Shown: one piece after another, positions 47,371-61,100 of the stretch | Layout of the letters: the number at the start of each line of letters is the position of its first letter | Numbering within the stretch: position 1 is the first letter of the stretch | Origin: Pyronema omphalodes | Taxonomy: Eukaryota; Ascomycota; Pezizomycetes; Pezizales; Pyronemataceae | DNA: 64,000 nt | Assembly (NCBI GenBank): GCA_024516155.1 | Contig: JAJJXM010000011.1 | Location: 653,501-717,500, forward strand | Direction of reading: 5' to 3' | Made by a program: the position numbers and the translations under genes | Notes under the pieces: model-generated | The model's database searches: none | What the model saw: only the letters and a program-made list of their open reading frames with translations | Told to the model about the DNA's origin: nothing

Positions 47371-49561
47371 TAGAGAATCTTTTCTGCCCGGCTGTGGCAT
47401 GCGATTAATAACCCTCACTTTTTCTGTTGTTTCGGATGATATTTGATGACCCTTTGCTTTTTTTGTTATGGATTTGAGATTGCGCTGGATACTTATTTAT
47501 CATTTTTCTTGGCTTATTTGGATCAGAAGATCTGTTGCGTTTCTACTTGTTCTGGGATTACATTGGAGTATGTGAGTTTGATTGGTTTTGTTATTAAGGC
47601 TTTCCCCTTTTATCTCTAATCCCGTGATACCTTTTCAGTTTTAGCCGTGTTTATCGTTTTTTTTTGTTGTTTCTTTTCGTGTATTGATTTGTTATTTTTG
47701 TAGATAATCAGGGCTTTCCTTTTTTCTTGTTTCTGTTTTTATTGCTAGTTGACTGTCCTTCACCTTGGACTTTTCTTATTTGTTAGATTTGCTTATTTGA
47801 CCATTGTCACTCCTTTTCTTTCTTCTTTTTTTTCTTGATATTTTTCTTTTATTTCTTATCAATATCTGTATATTTTTTTAATGGCGACCTGTAGCAAGCA
47901 CTCTGTGCGAGTCTTTTTGCAGTCGTCATAATACTAGTCTCATATGGTATTCTATCTCTATACTTCAATAGCCTTGATAATTTTTTTCAAAAAAAAAAAA
48001 AAAAAAAAAAAAAAGCTACCGTGATCCGGAAAAAAATATGTGTTGTCACTCTCTCAAAGCCTAGACTTTGTAATCGACACGGCCCCAGTATGCGCTGCAA
48101 AAGCGGCGTAAATTTGCACAGGTGACTTGCTCCGGTATCGTATCATTAAAGGATGAAGTGGACCTACACTGTAAAGCTCATCGAAAACTAAACAGCGCAT
48201 CCCCAATGGGTCGCTTGATGCCTGGCAAGCGGATGTTATTTGAGTTTCTCGGGTGTCCCTTCTCGAGTGTCCCTGACTCTACTACGGTGGGGAACGCCTC
48301 AAATGTGTCGCTCGCTAAAGGATAGTTCACGGAACGCCCCGTGCATTGACTCAACAAAAACAACCATGTCAATAATAAAGCTGTAGGCGTAGGATCAAAT
48401 TTGACTTTGTGAAAAATAATCCTACGCTGGCAGGAATTAATTTGAGGAATATATGGTTGTGCAGATAGGCGTTATAAAGGCTCTGGAATGTTGTATGGGC
48501 GGGAAGAAAACAGTATTAATTGGCTATATAAACTGGCTAAGCGGGGGCGTTGGGTGGGGTCACGATGGTCAAAAACGGCGTTGCAAACGAGAAAAAGCGG
48601 CCAATCATGTTATATCACTCGGATATTTATCAATCCCTGTTATTACCCCTGTCATGGCGACAAACAAGAATAAATATCACGGCCTACCGGAACATTTAAG
48701 CTGTCCCCCACCATAGCACAGCATCCGCTACCGTTACCGTTACCCGCCGGGCTGTGCCGGACCATGTCGAAGGATCAAACCCTGCCAAAATTGTCATTTC
48801 AGCACATATGCATAACCGGGAACCGAAGCCCGGTCACTCATTTCGGAACGGATGACATATGTGCATGTTTTTTTCCTGTCGGTCATGACAGACAGCTTTG
48901 GCACACGGGGAAGTTGTCAGTTCCCGTTTACCAGAACTAGCTTTAATCAGTTCTATAGGATCAGGCCCATCATTCCATACTAAACTCGCTTTTCCAATCA
49001 GAAAATTTAATGATGCTGATCGAGTTGTTGATCCTTTGATTGTCGCTGCAGCTGAAACGACAACCTTTTTTTTTTTTTTTGATTTCACGTTCGAGTATAA
49101 CATTTTCAGGTCTGAGGAATGGGAATTTGAAATAAACTCTTTTCGATGTGTCAATGCTGTATATTTTTATTAGCAGATAATGAAAGAGCGGCGCTGGCTA
49201 AGCCTTGATGATCTGCGAAGTGCGATGAGAACCCTGGATGATATCGGGGCGAATTCGAAATTGCACGAACTAACTAGTCGTCTGCCTGTTAGACGTTCAT
49301 TGCCCTTGCTATAGATGGTAGGGATTACCATGCTAAAATGAATCGATGTTGTGTTGAGGTCGCCGTAGATGCGGATAGATAGAGACCTTCGCCGGTCGGC
49401 TATTTAGGACCATATGACATCACTCGTGTTATTGTGGGTGATTATTGGTGGACTACCTACGCCATGGTGAATGATACGTTAGTATGTAGGCATCGTTTAG
49501 TGTATTTGCTCTAATGCGGGACGCCAGATCTGGTAGATCCAGGGTTTAATTATTGCCTCTG
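47371..49561. other. Non-coding stretch downstream of the kinase gene
   Basis: T-rich 3' flank, an A run at about 47991-48014, and otherwise no recognisable gene. Confidence 0.55.
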
Positions 49562-49930
49562 AAGCATTTATTTATTTATTTATTTATATATTATTTATTT
49601 ATTTCATTATTATTCAATTATTTGTTAAACTTTTTGATCATAGGTTTACCGAGGCCCGTAAGGTCTATGCAGGGCATAAGAAATCCAAATTCTGTCCTTG
49701 TGATTCAAGCCACCTATCGAGGCCCCTCGAATCTCCTAAACACAAGTTTTCACAAACTCATCCCAACGCTTGTCTATACCTAAGGCAGGTAAGCGTGACT
49801 GCAAACCATGATCACCGGGTAACCAAGCGACACCAGAAGTCACACGGGGTTTGAACCCGTTGGATTTGCACAGTTGCAGGGATCCGTATCGCTACACAAG
49901 AGTACTAGCACTGCACTACTGGGACCGCCC
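49562..49930 (-). mobile_element. Candidate tRNA-derived SINE
   Basis: On the minus strand an A-box-like TAGTGCAGTGCTAG (49918-49905) is followed about 45 nt later by a perfect T-arm and B box: ACGGG TTCAAAC CCCGT (49860-49844). The sequence continues for about 225 bp of unrelated body and ends in an A-rich tail with AAAT repeats (49620-49562). A polymerase III promoter head, a body and an A-rich tail are the SINE layout. The acceptor stem does not pair, so it is not a functional tRNA gene. No clear target duplication was seen. Confidence 0.45.
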
Positions 49931-50699
49931 CCGTTGCTCCAGATCATAGTTATTTTGCCAATCATAAAGTAAAGATACGTGTGATTATCTCGCTCGCAAT
50001 TGCCATCTTCAAGTGAAGCCGAAGTGCTATATCTAGACCTGTTGGGTTTCGATTGACAGGTATTATGTGTGACATCACGTGTATCTACAACGACAGCGTA
50101 AACTTGTGCTGAGGGACAAGGGTAAGTCCGGGACGTTCTGTTGCATCCCCACCCCCGACTTTTCTCCCCATATTTATCACAGTAAATACCAAGACCATTG
50201 CATTCCATGAAGCACCAAATATTTATTGATTATTATGGTTAAAACTGGCTATCATAAGCTTCTTAATCCTTTACTTTTTCTTATAAAACCTTCAAAGTTA
50301 TCGTTGTACTGTTGATATGAGCAAATTGTATGGGGTGTGCGCAACTTAACGCAACCCCCAAATACAGTAAGGTCATGCTAATATCAGCTGTTGTAGACTA
50401 GTCGCGTTTCAACAAACGATACAACCGCGCTGCTGCACGGAAAAAAAATTTCCCACGGGATGTTTCCGACAAATTGTGATGGGGATAATAATGTGGGGTG
50501 TTTGTGGAATGATGTATACAAGCGAATGTGCTGTTATTTGGCCTTTTGTAAGCTGGCTAGAACATGTGTTCCTAAGATTATGCATGCGTTAGTAACTTCA
50601 GGGCTTAAGGGCAAAACATAACACTTACACTCGATTGTAAAGATTACTTGAGCGCATTACATGATATCCCAAGGTCACAAAACGTCTCTGGAACATCTG
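49931..50699. other. Non-coding stretch
   Basis: No feature I can support. Confidence 0.5.
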
Positions 50700-53602
50700 T
50701 TATCACGCCCTACGATAAGATTGCTGGTTAGAAGTGGGCCCGAGATCAATCTTTACAGCTCTCGGGGAGTTGCAACCATTAACAGCGGTATTTGCCCCAG
50801 TTCTTGGTAACATTAGGCCTTGTAGGAACGACTGTTGGAACGCTTCGCCGGTCAACAATTGCGGCGTCTTGGCGTTTGTAAGATTCCTATTCAATAGATT
50901 ATATATTTGTGGGGAAAGATACATGAAATTCCGCAACGCAAGAACAGGATTTCTTGATGTTCTTTATTGGTAGTTGTAACACTGTTTTTGCCTTGTTATA
51001 CGCTAACGTTTTTAAGCACATTCGTTCTAAACCCGAGCTTTGCGACATTTCAGCTTGTGAGTCTCTGCAGCACAGTTTCTTGTGAACCAAGATTTTCCGC
51101 CATAAGAAAGACCACGTAGATAGGACATTATTAATCCGTGAGAAGAAGCAAATCTTCAATCTAGACCACCCATGTAACCACAAGAATAAGTGGGTGTGTC
51201 CTCTCAAGAGAACCAACGGAATTGTTAGATATAGATAGCATGAGATATGAGGATCTTCGTACAGCAGCGCATAGTCGAGTTAGCATGAAGCTTGATCGAT
51301 GGCTATATTGTATTGCCCTTGTCAAAGCCGAATGCATGACACATTGATAAACTCTGTTGGCACACCACAATACCCAATCAGACAGACATACAATGAAACT
51401 CCAGGATAGTAGACATTGCGCTGCGACAACCACCCAGGTTCAGTGCCCGTCAAAATTATAATACCCTCGGGCTTTAACCAATAATGACGATGCACGATCC
51501 GTGCCACAACCTCTAGAGGCGTTTTTTAATCGAATATATAGAGCAGCACGATAGCCTCAAATACCTCGTGAGAATCTAGGGTATGGATAATATCCATCTG
51601 ATATCAAGGGAGATCGGTATGTGTTGGCTGTAGGATTGGCGCGAACAGGCAACGGCTAGCGAGTAGGATTTGGAATATTGGGTGGTCTTAAACTTGAATT
51701 GTCGGACTCATTCCACAAACTGAGAGACACAAGTAATGATGTGGGAGAAATGATCGTGAGGAGCCTAAAAACATTCTCATGGTAACAAGCTCTCTGCAGC
51801 TCTGATTATTCCACGCATCATACCCCGAGTGGAAATCAATCGGACATCCACTGACTTCCAACAATAGGTTCCATACAGGGTATTGTTTTGACACGTCCAA
51901 GGGCTGAGGCATCCGGCGTCCGGACTTCCATGCTGTGAGTGAAATGCATATGTCTCGTTCAGCTAGACCAACGAAACAAGTGATAAAAGAGGAGGAAAAA
52001 AGACCATGATGCTGATTTGAGACTGGAGATACCTTCCTAACAGGACCCAATGGGAAATTACGAGTTGTAATTACAAGGGAAAATTAGTTTTGCGGACGAT
52101 TGAGGCGTCACGACTACTAACCAACTTCTGGTAGGAAAAGAAGTTACACACTCTCTGTGCAGTGACAATTCCATCATATAGTTGGAGTCGCCTAAAACCG
52201 CCATGAAATAGCATGAAGTCCACACTTTGATCCAGATTTGACCCATAACAACAATTCATCAATAATATTATAACGCTCAGCGATAGAGCAGAAGGAGAAG
52301 AGCAATCCTACGTTTCAATTATTTTCAATTGGGATTGTTACCCGGTCTTGAATCTTCCTTAAACATTTAAGTGGCTGACCAGAGCAAATGACCCACACCC
52401 CTCGGGTCCAAAACGTTCCCAACCATATGCCGTGTACAGATTCCGTAAATTTTAACCCCAACTGCATCCCCTGACGTAGCTGACTGGTGGTCTGATCAAC
52501 GTTGACGAGAGTTTGGGTATCTAAAGAAGCGTCCAGAGCTAGACGCATATGCGAATGTGCAAACGGAACTCGCATCCTGTGGAAGGCGTTTAAAGTGGCT
52601 ACTTCGCGATGCACGTGCTTCCCACCTTTCTATCTTTGATAGACGCGTGTGTGGTTAGGCCAACAGTGTCGATCGGACCGGTCAGTCATCTGAGGAAACG
52701 TAAGGTATAATTTCCGAGCTTGTGGGGTGTGTCTTTCGTAAGAAAGCCTTCAGGACTAAAACAATGTCAGTCTAGATCTCTATGCATGATAAGTTGTGAT
52801 ACGGAATTACGCCTATGTGGAAACATGCAGAACAGTGGCTTGTTTCTTCTCACCCGGTACGCTGATATCGCGTACAAACGTGCGCATATCCAACCATCCT
52901 GTTAATTGTGAAGGATGTGTGAAATCACAAGTTGTGTGCAGTCGATATGGTAGATACAGACTAGGAAAAACAGGCAAAACCCATTCATATATCGCCCCTT
53001 GATGGATGTCGTCCACAAGCAGTAGAGATTTTCTCATAGGGTATAGGGCGAGAGAAGATGATGGAAAAGTCTGCAGTACTTCACGGGTATCCCTCTCGAC
53101 ACAGACTTGCTCGGGTCATAATTGATTTCAGATGGGGGCCAAGACGTGCCCCACTGCTCACGGATCCCTCCGGGAGGCGCTAATTGTACGAATCAAAATG
53201 TTTGATCCATAAAATCGGCTAGCAGTTTTGTAACATATTTGCCACTGATTCTTCGAGGTCACGTCCCTACGCATCTTCAACTAAACCGATCAGTTGCATC
53301 ACAGGTGAAAAAAGATTTTCATCGGATTACAGGGAAGTTAGATTCTTTGAAACAGATGAGTCTAGCCTGACTCGATGAGAGGCTGTGAAGATGCTGACGA
53401 ACCGGCCGGTTTCATCCGTAATGAGTTTAAGGGATGGATTTGGATGATCGGAAGGTCGAGGATTCGATTGTGTTGCTCTGGCGTCTGGAGCGGCACTGAT
53501 TCTGTAGGGATTAGCAAACCGTACAGCAGGGCGTCGGCAACGCAGATCGCCTGTTGAACCCCTAGGACCGGCGGCAATACCAAAGAGCAGAATAGACGAC
53601 AT
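50700..53602 (-). pseudogene. Possible decayed gene or genes, unidentified
   Basis: The minus strand shows a chain of open segments with protein-like composition interrupted by stops and frame changes. Examples are LVLPPVLGVQQAICVADALL near 53570, LLLVDDIHQGAIYEWVLPVF near 53020, VARIVHRHYWLKPEGIIILT near 51500 and GEAFQQSFLQGLMLPRTGAN near 50840. None matches a family I recognise. It could equally be chance in a long non-coding region. Confidence 0.22.
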
Positions 53603-56600
53603 CGATGAACACTGCAGTTTTACTCTTAAACTCTGTTTCGTAGCCTTACGGCCCAGGCGTCGGAGTCTTTGTCCGGTGAATTATCCAGCTAGTTTCTGCC
53701 ACAGCCGCACGCGCAGAAAGCCGTCCGCACTGTGCGTGTTGATGATGGAGGATCAGAGGCATATTGCCTAGGGTGGCTCTGCTTGGCGTAGTTAGACCCG
53801 ATCAGATATGGAGATTGATAGTGATAAGGTTATCAATACCTAATCTAATTGATACACAAATAATCTATAGTGCATCGTATAGTTGCTTGCCAATATAATA
53901 TAGACTTTTTGATTTCACCCTTCGAGGTATTTAAAATTGTAGCAACAGAACTATTCACGGGGTTGCTTTGACGTAGTCTTTCATAAAGGCTTTGCGATGC
54001 ACAGCACAGCAACCATATGATGTCAGTGGTTAATCATTCCAAGGCAACGTACGCTTCCAAGCTCAACAATAATCACAGCGACAACACAAAATAGACGGCT
54101 TCAGCTGGACTAAAGCACAAATAGTTCTATTGATGTTTGTCAGTGAGTAAAAAATAAAGAATAAAAAATAAAGATTCGCGTGCATTGTACTGATCCGAGA
54201 TGTTAAAGATAATTACCATGGATATGAGCTTCCTTCTTAACGGCAATGAACCAATCACGCCTCCTGTTGCTCGAGTTGATCTAGCTCTAATAAGGGAACC
54301 ATCTATGTACATACACTTGATGCCGTACCCACCCTAACTGCCTCCCAGCCACCACAACAAAGAAGGGGAGGAAGAACCTCAAGCATAAGATCTGATGGGG
54401 AAATACAGCTGGCATGACAGTAAATTAGAAAAAGTAAGTAAAGAAACTCAAACACAAATTGTAGAAGAAGGGAAATTATATAGGGGGTAAATAAAGAAGC
54501 GAAGGAAAGAAACAGAATACAGGAGAGACATATGAACTCACGATACAGCACAATGAATTGTTACAGTCTTTAATACATGCAGTGGTGCGTAATTAGTTGA
54601 CATTTCTGGATTCTCAGGCCCCTTACGTTTGAGCTTATCATCTACCATCCTGCGTCAGGTCAGGTAAATAAAGATAGTTTTCCAAGTGGGAGAAGGCCCA
54701 TCTATGGTATTTCATCCTCTATTTCCTCGAGTCAACGAGCAATGCCGCCGCTTCCGCTGAAAGGGTTTACAAAGTACTGAGCAATTTGGGGCTTTTGTAG
54801 GATAACATGAGCATTATGCAGGAGCACAATCACTTGATATCCCAGGGCAACAGAGGAGAAAATAATTTTTTTTTCTTTACTGCATCCGGATGGGAAAAAG
54901 TGTTTCAACTTCTTTGAACGCCCAGTCTATAAAAATCTGTACTTTTGAAATTTGAGTGCCCCATTCTCATCCTTGCGCAGTTTTTCTTGCACCCTGGAAT
55001 GCAGACAACAGATGCTGCCAAACCCCATAAGCTAGATCACCATGCAACTATAAAGCTGCACCATTCAGATCTCAAGCGCGCAATTCCAAATTCCTATTAA
55101 TCTACTCATTCTGAAAGCTATCCAATTATGATACCTTCCCGCAATTGGTCTCTAAAAACGAACCAAGAGACCATTTGGTGCAATGACAGCCTGATGTTTC
55201 AGACAGCGTATTTTCTTCTATCCATTAGAGGTAAGTTCTCAAGCAAACCCAGGGCGGCTGGTGTGATGAAAAGTGTTATCGACAAAACCCTGAGTAGTTT
55301 GCAGTGGTAACTTTTTACCAGGCTAGTTCTAATTAGATGCCTACAATTGTTGCTGATGATACTGATCAAATTATTGGCGATTCATGATGCCCCCTCCGAA
55401 TTCCACCCAAACTTCAAGTAAGGATCATTTAGAGAATCACAGGGCGCATAGATGGCCCAAAATCATGCAAAGTTCTACCTTTGTGGGCTTGCTGGCCTTG
55501 ATTTGTTACGGAAGGTGCAATGCTTGAACCAGGGCTTCAATTTCACGATGGGTAAACTACCAAGCCCAGTACCCATAGCAACCTTGCACCCCACACCCCA
55601 CCACAATACAGGAACCAAAGTCGTGGCCTATCTGAAGTACAAGCACCAGCCTTCGAACTGGCCATGCTCCGATGTCTCCGGGTGGAGTAGAGAACCATCG
55701 CAAGGCACTCTTCTCTAATGCATGTTTCTCTTCTGCCCTAGCATCCAGAGGCACATTCTGAACCGAATCAACTGCAACTGACGCCGGTTTAGGTTCATTT
55801 AAACTTAGTGGAGCATTACTCTTATTTTATAGCACTTTGAATTGTAAAATTCTATTAATGTTCCAGTGTATAGTGTTGTGTTAAAGTTGGCTTTCTCACG
55901 GGGGTGGTTGTTGGGGTTGTCGATGGAATTGGCTTACTAGTCGCAACCCATCAAACCCGGACTGGTGGACATCCCCTTTGCAATGACACTCACAACACAA
56001 TGTACACTGTATTGATTTTATTGAAATTCTATCATCAAACTCTGCAGACATAGAGGTGTATGCCAATAAAATAATATCAATAATCCGATGAAAGATTATT
56101 TGTTTGTATGGCTGAACAGTGGTTAAACTCTTTCGGTTTCCTAAGAATTGTAAGTGTGGCTGACGAGTGATTAACACTGCCAAGTCGACCCAAAAAAGAC
56201 TTCAAATTGTCCTAGCGTTGGCCCTGCCAGCCCAGTCCCAGACATCAACCCTAGCCTAGTGCAGCCTCCACCGTTTCTTGCACCCCCACGATCTACACAA
56301 GTCATACATATATCTGCACATCGACCTGAGTCCATCAGCGGCTGAAATACGACGACCAACACTATCATGATGGGCCACAGAAGGTGTTTGCTGGAGATAT
56401 CTGGAAGCAAAAGACGACAAGCGCTTCCACGCTGTCGGCTGGCAATTCACCGAAGCTGCATCAATCGTGGAGATAAATCGATCCCACGGTGCACAAGCCC
56501 TCCCGACCCTGCTAGGTGGCGCGCTCAGTGGCGACGGAGGCGAGGGAAGCGGGAATCGCGTGCAGGTGGCAATGACTTCTGCACGGCGCACAACGGGCCC

Positions 56601-58975
56601 TGCCAGTTGCTTGCGGATTGGACACCCGGGCGAATCCTCATTGACGTGAGGTAGCTAGTTTCCCTCGGCTGTTCTTGTGAAGGCTTGGAACTGCAAAATT
56701 GGGCATCAAATGGGAATCCCACCAACGCGGTTAGAGCCAGGAACAGTATGATGGGAATAATTATCGAATTCTTCATCTTCAGCCGGACAAGGTGGCCAAT
56801 CGTTTGATTGGTCTGTTGAGCATCTCTCGGGCTGCATGCAACGATGCCACTGTACTCGGAGTACACAGTGAACGCATTTGATGGCCTTGCGTGACCGAGT
56901 TGGCCCTGCTTGATGAGATGTCTCTTCATACCCGCTGCTGACGAGATCTACCGCTGCTGACGAGACCACGGTACTAGTATGTTCTCAGCGGGAATTGGTG
57001 GGGACACCGATCACCTTGGTGATATCGATTATTGGATCAGTTACAGCCCACTGAGCCTATCAATGCCCGATTGGCGGCTCTCCCAACTGCAACGAGATGA
57101 ACCTTTGGACGTGCCCCGCCTCTGTGAGCAGCTTCGGACCCACGGGACTCTGGTCAAACTCGACTTAACTTTCCCCAACCAGAAGACATGGAAGGAAACG
57201 CCACCCTCGAAAGCTAGACACAGTCCTCCCATTCTATCTAGTCTCAGATCCAATAGACATATTTTACAGGATCGTGGAAGGGATAAACGTAGAGGATGCC
57301 ATCTCTTACCTTACACAATGCATGTTGATATTGAAAAGAAGACGCATGCAAATACGGGCCTCGACTCGCTCTAGAAATAGATCTTCAAGAAGTTATCCCA
57401 GAGGAGGCGTCTCCGTGTGCCAATAGAGGGGTTCTACTATCATGTCCCGGATATCTTGTACGTCCGCAGAATGCGGGTACTGCATGCAGATATTAAAGAC
57501 ATAGAAAAAGGGTTTTGGTAGAAGTGAATTTCTGGTACCACCAGACTCCACCTGCTGAAGCAACAACACACAAATGTTTAGCATTATCTGATACTACCGT
57601 TCTGGTGCAGCATATCCTGACATCTGGTATACGACATGAGCTTTTCGTGACTGAAAGCGCGCTACTGAATAGACCTATGCATATGCGTGACTTTTCAGTG
57701 TCAAAATGGCAATATCCAGCGCTGCAGAACCAGCCTATATTGCTGCTTTAACAACGCAGCATCTGCTTGATGCGGCATTGAGAAAAAAACAAGCAACATC
57801 CTTTGGAGATTCACCGATGCCCTTTCCGATAGGTCACTGCACGACCCTCACCCTCAACAAGACAGATTAGCACTTCTTTACGTCTGCAGTTACGTCGCTG
57901 TTCTCTGCATATCATACATCCTTTCACTTTATTTCATCCACAGTGACGCAAACCCATTCTTGTTTGCGATCAATATACCACCATATCCGAGATGTTGTGT
58001 AATGGTGATTTCCAATTCTTCAGCCGCGAATCCTGCCCACAAGTTACCGAAAGGCAAGCCATCCATCGCAATTCCCCATGTTTCTTCTACCTGTCCCCTC
58101 CTTTCCATGATCATATTAGATTTGGAAGAGATAGGAATCTGACACAGAATTGCTTAGTGTGTAGCCATCGTGCCTCATCTTGGCAACAGAATTTAAGGCT
58201 ATTTAATAGGCCGTTCATTCTAAAACAATAATCTATCGTTTGTGTACAGTATTGTAACGTATTTCTACGGTACTATTTCAAGTTCCGCATCATTCAAGGC
58301 CGAAGAAGCAAACGGCAGAAGTCCCGGAAACTGCTCAACTGTCTGATCGTCCCGAGTGTGGAACGGCAGTTGAAGTCGTTCCGAAGTTTACGGGGATCAA
58401 AGCCGTTATTACCATTCTTGCCAGCAATTTGACGCCCATCAAGCCCTAGGGACCTTCGATCTACCAGGCAGTAATCCATCCCCGTCAGCCTTCTGCACAT
58501 AACCCCCTTGGCTTCTCTCCTCTGAGCTAGTCTACTGGACTGTCATGGACTTTCGCTTGCTGGAGACTATTCATGACAGCTTCTGTGGTAATTTATACTG
58601 TTGATAACGATTGGTGTGTGCAGATTTAGCCTTTTGACACGACTGTCACTTTTAAGTACATTCTGCCTTTCATAATAGTTCCCTTTGTCATCTGCAGCTC
58701 CCTATTTCTTACTGGATCGGATTGCTATGTCGACGATGAGGAGATGCTTGAATTGCTTATCTCACATTAACATATTTCTAGTTTCAGTGCAGGTCTTAGA
58801 TTTCCAATGGGCAATGTGAAGAAGACTGATAAACCCTCCAATAATGTGATCATTACTTCGGCACGTCCGCCTATAGCATGTGCGTGCTTTTTGTGTCCCC
58901 TGAATCAGATAAAATCTTACCGTCCTGCCAGCGCCGATCCGGTCATATCGCTCTTCCCAGAAGTCTGGACACTAC
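53603..58975. other. Long non-coding stretch with no supported gene
   Basis: Several open segments of 60-130 codons exist but none has a recognisable domain. One minus-strand frame at 56776-56525 begins with a hydrophobic, signal-peptide-like stretch. A 19-bp direct repeat, CCGCTGCTGACGAGA with flanks, occurs at about 56933-56966. Confidence 0.5.
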
Positions 58976-61100
58976 ATGGCGTCCCGAACCACTTCGCAAG
59001 ATTTCTACTCCTCCTCCTCCTCCTCCTCCTCCTCTTCCCCCCCATCATCGCCTTCCTCGTATCAACCGCAAGCACTTCATCAGACGGCCACATCCGTTCC
59101 CATCCAAAGATCACGAAGCCTACCAAACGAGCGCTCACAAATATTAGATGATGAACGCCCTGTTACAAGTATAGGAGACCGGCCACCCGTATCCTCGCTT
59201 TCTAACGACAGCCATACCCCACATCAATATCAAAACCCACCACAACCGGCCGTACTCATTTCTAATCGTCCACCTTCTCAGAGGCCCCCACTCAATCACC
59301 AGTCTGCAAGAAGAGAATTTCAAACCGGTGCCTCTTTAGCTGCTGTTGCATACCAATTGTCTCCACAGAAACAATATCCGGCACCACCTCGCAACATCAT
59401 GTATACCTATCCGGCTTACCCACCACAGGCCTATGCTCCTTATGCTCCGCACTATATGGCCGCCAACGAATTTGGCGGCCCAGCAGGTCCAATTTCCATA
59501 TTTCCATATTCATCGAGTTATCCGCCATACCCGACTGAAATGCCCGTTATGTCAGCTCCACAGCCATGTTGTCTATCTCATCCCCATCACCATCACCAAC
59601 ATTACACCCCAGCTATGTATTATGCCATGCCTCAGCAGCATATGGAGTATCTCCACCACAACGCACGGCCTCAAATGATACCTCATGGTCAAATGGTGTA
59701 TCCTAGTAGACCGGAGCATTTCAGACGGCATAGCGTTCCGCCAAGGCCAACAAGTATGCAAATTATTCCCGGGGGCATGTCATCGATGAGTCCGTCGGTA
59801 CCGAATTTCCAAGTCCCAAACAGCAATTTAGGTAAGTACTAAATTTAACCTCAAACTCGGGCAGAAAAAAGCGTGGAAGCTAATTCGGGTGAGTGACAGG
59901 CAATTCCCCGAACTTTTCGTCTCCAAGTCCCAAAAATGTCAGCGGATCGCCATCTCCGCAACCTACTGTGTTACCTTCCATTCCTCGTGGCCCCCCAAGG
60001 AAGCCAAAGCAATCTGGTAATGCCCTTTGGGTCGGAAATCTCCCACCGGATACCGATCTTTCAGCACTGAAAGACCACTTTTCCAAAGGATCCAAAGATG
60101 AAATTCAATCTGTTTTTCTCATATCGAAAACTTCGTGTGCATTCGTGAATTACCGCACAGAAAATGGTTCTATGGCAGCTATGGCCAGATTTCACAATTC
60201 CCTCTTTAATGGAGCGAGATTGGTTTGTAGACCACGAAAAACTTCAGAGCCTGAGCATACTGAGCATGTGGAACAAGCTTCAGAAGTGGGGAGTGGAATT
60301 GAGGCGAGTACGGATGAAGCGGATACGGAGAGCAAAGATACAACTACAGACACAGCAACAGGTGGAACACCTTGCATAAATACCAGCAATTCCAGGTTTA
60401 GATACTTTGTTTTGAAGTCTTTGACTTTGGAAGATTTGGATATGAGCGTCCGAACTGGAACTTGGGCAACTCAGGGGCATAATGAAACTGTCTTGAACGA
60501 AGCTTTCGATGTAAGTTGGTCTTATTATATCCTTTTTTTTTTCCGTATCCAAATTTTGAAAATTGGATTCCAAATGACGTATTACAGGCCGCGGAAAGCG
60601 TTTTCTTAGTTTTTTCGGGAAACAAATCAGGCGAATACCACGGCTATGCACGGATGGTTTCTCGCATAGGAAGCGATGAAACTAAATCCATCCAGACGAC
60701 CCAGTATCAATCCCAGTCGTTATCCGGCTCAGATCTCCTTGTTCCAAGAATCACTTATACTTTGGAAACGGACACGGCTCCAAGAGGCCGAATTGTGGAT
60801 GACTCTTCGAGAGGAACCTTGTTTTGGGAGACTCTATATGATAATGAATTGGAGGATATGGATGCCAGTGGCCAGTCAGATGGGGATTCTAACGGATCTA
60901 CCATATCAACTCAGAAGTCTTGGGGTATTCCATTCAGGGTTGAGTGGATCTCAACAACTAGGGTGCCATTCTTTAAAACTCGGGGGATACGGAATTTCTT
61001 GAATGCGGGTCGGGAGGTAAAGGTTGCAAGAGATGGGACAGAATTGGAACCTGGAGCTGGGAGGAGGCTTGTGCAGCTATTTCATGAAAGGTATTCGTAG
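58976..61100 (+). CDS. RRM and YTH-domain RNA-binding protein (m6A-reader type), 659 aa
   Basis: The exons are 58976-59831, 59900-60510 and 60588-61100; the introns of 68 and 77 nt have GTAAGT donors and CAG acceptors. The N-terminal ~285 residues are Ser/Pro/Tyr/His-rich and disordered. An RRM lies at about 326-400, with RNP2 LWVGNL (328-333) and RNP1 SCAFVNYR (364-371). A YTH domain runs from about 451 to near the end: FRYFVLKSLTLEDLD, TWATQGHNE, VFLVFSGNKSGEYHGYARM, then KSWGIPFRVEWI and an Arg/Glu-rich tail. Tryptophans at TWATQ, LFWET and KSWG are candidates for the aromatic cage that binds N6-methyladenosine. YTH proteins control decay and processing of methylated RNA. The RRM plus YTH pairing resembles filamentous-fungal readers. 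Confidence 0.9.

Noticed and set aside
49844..49930. Functional tRNA gene
   Set aside because: The T-arm and B box are good, but the acceptor stem does not pair and no proper anticodon arm forms; a SINE head fits better.
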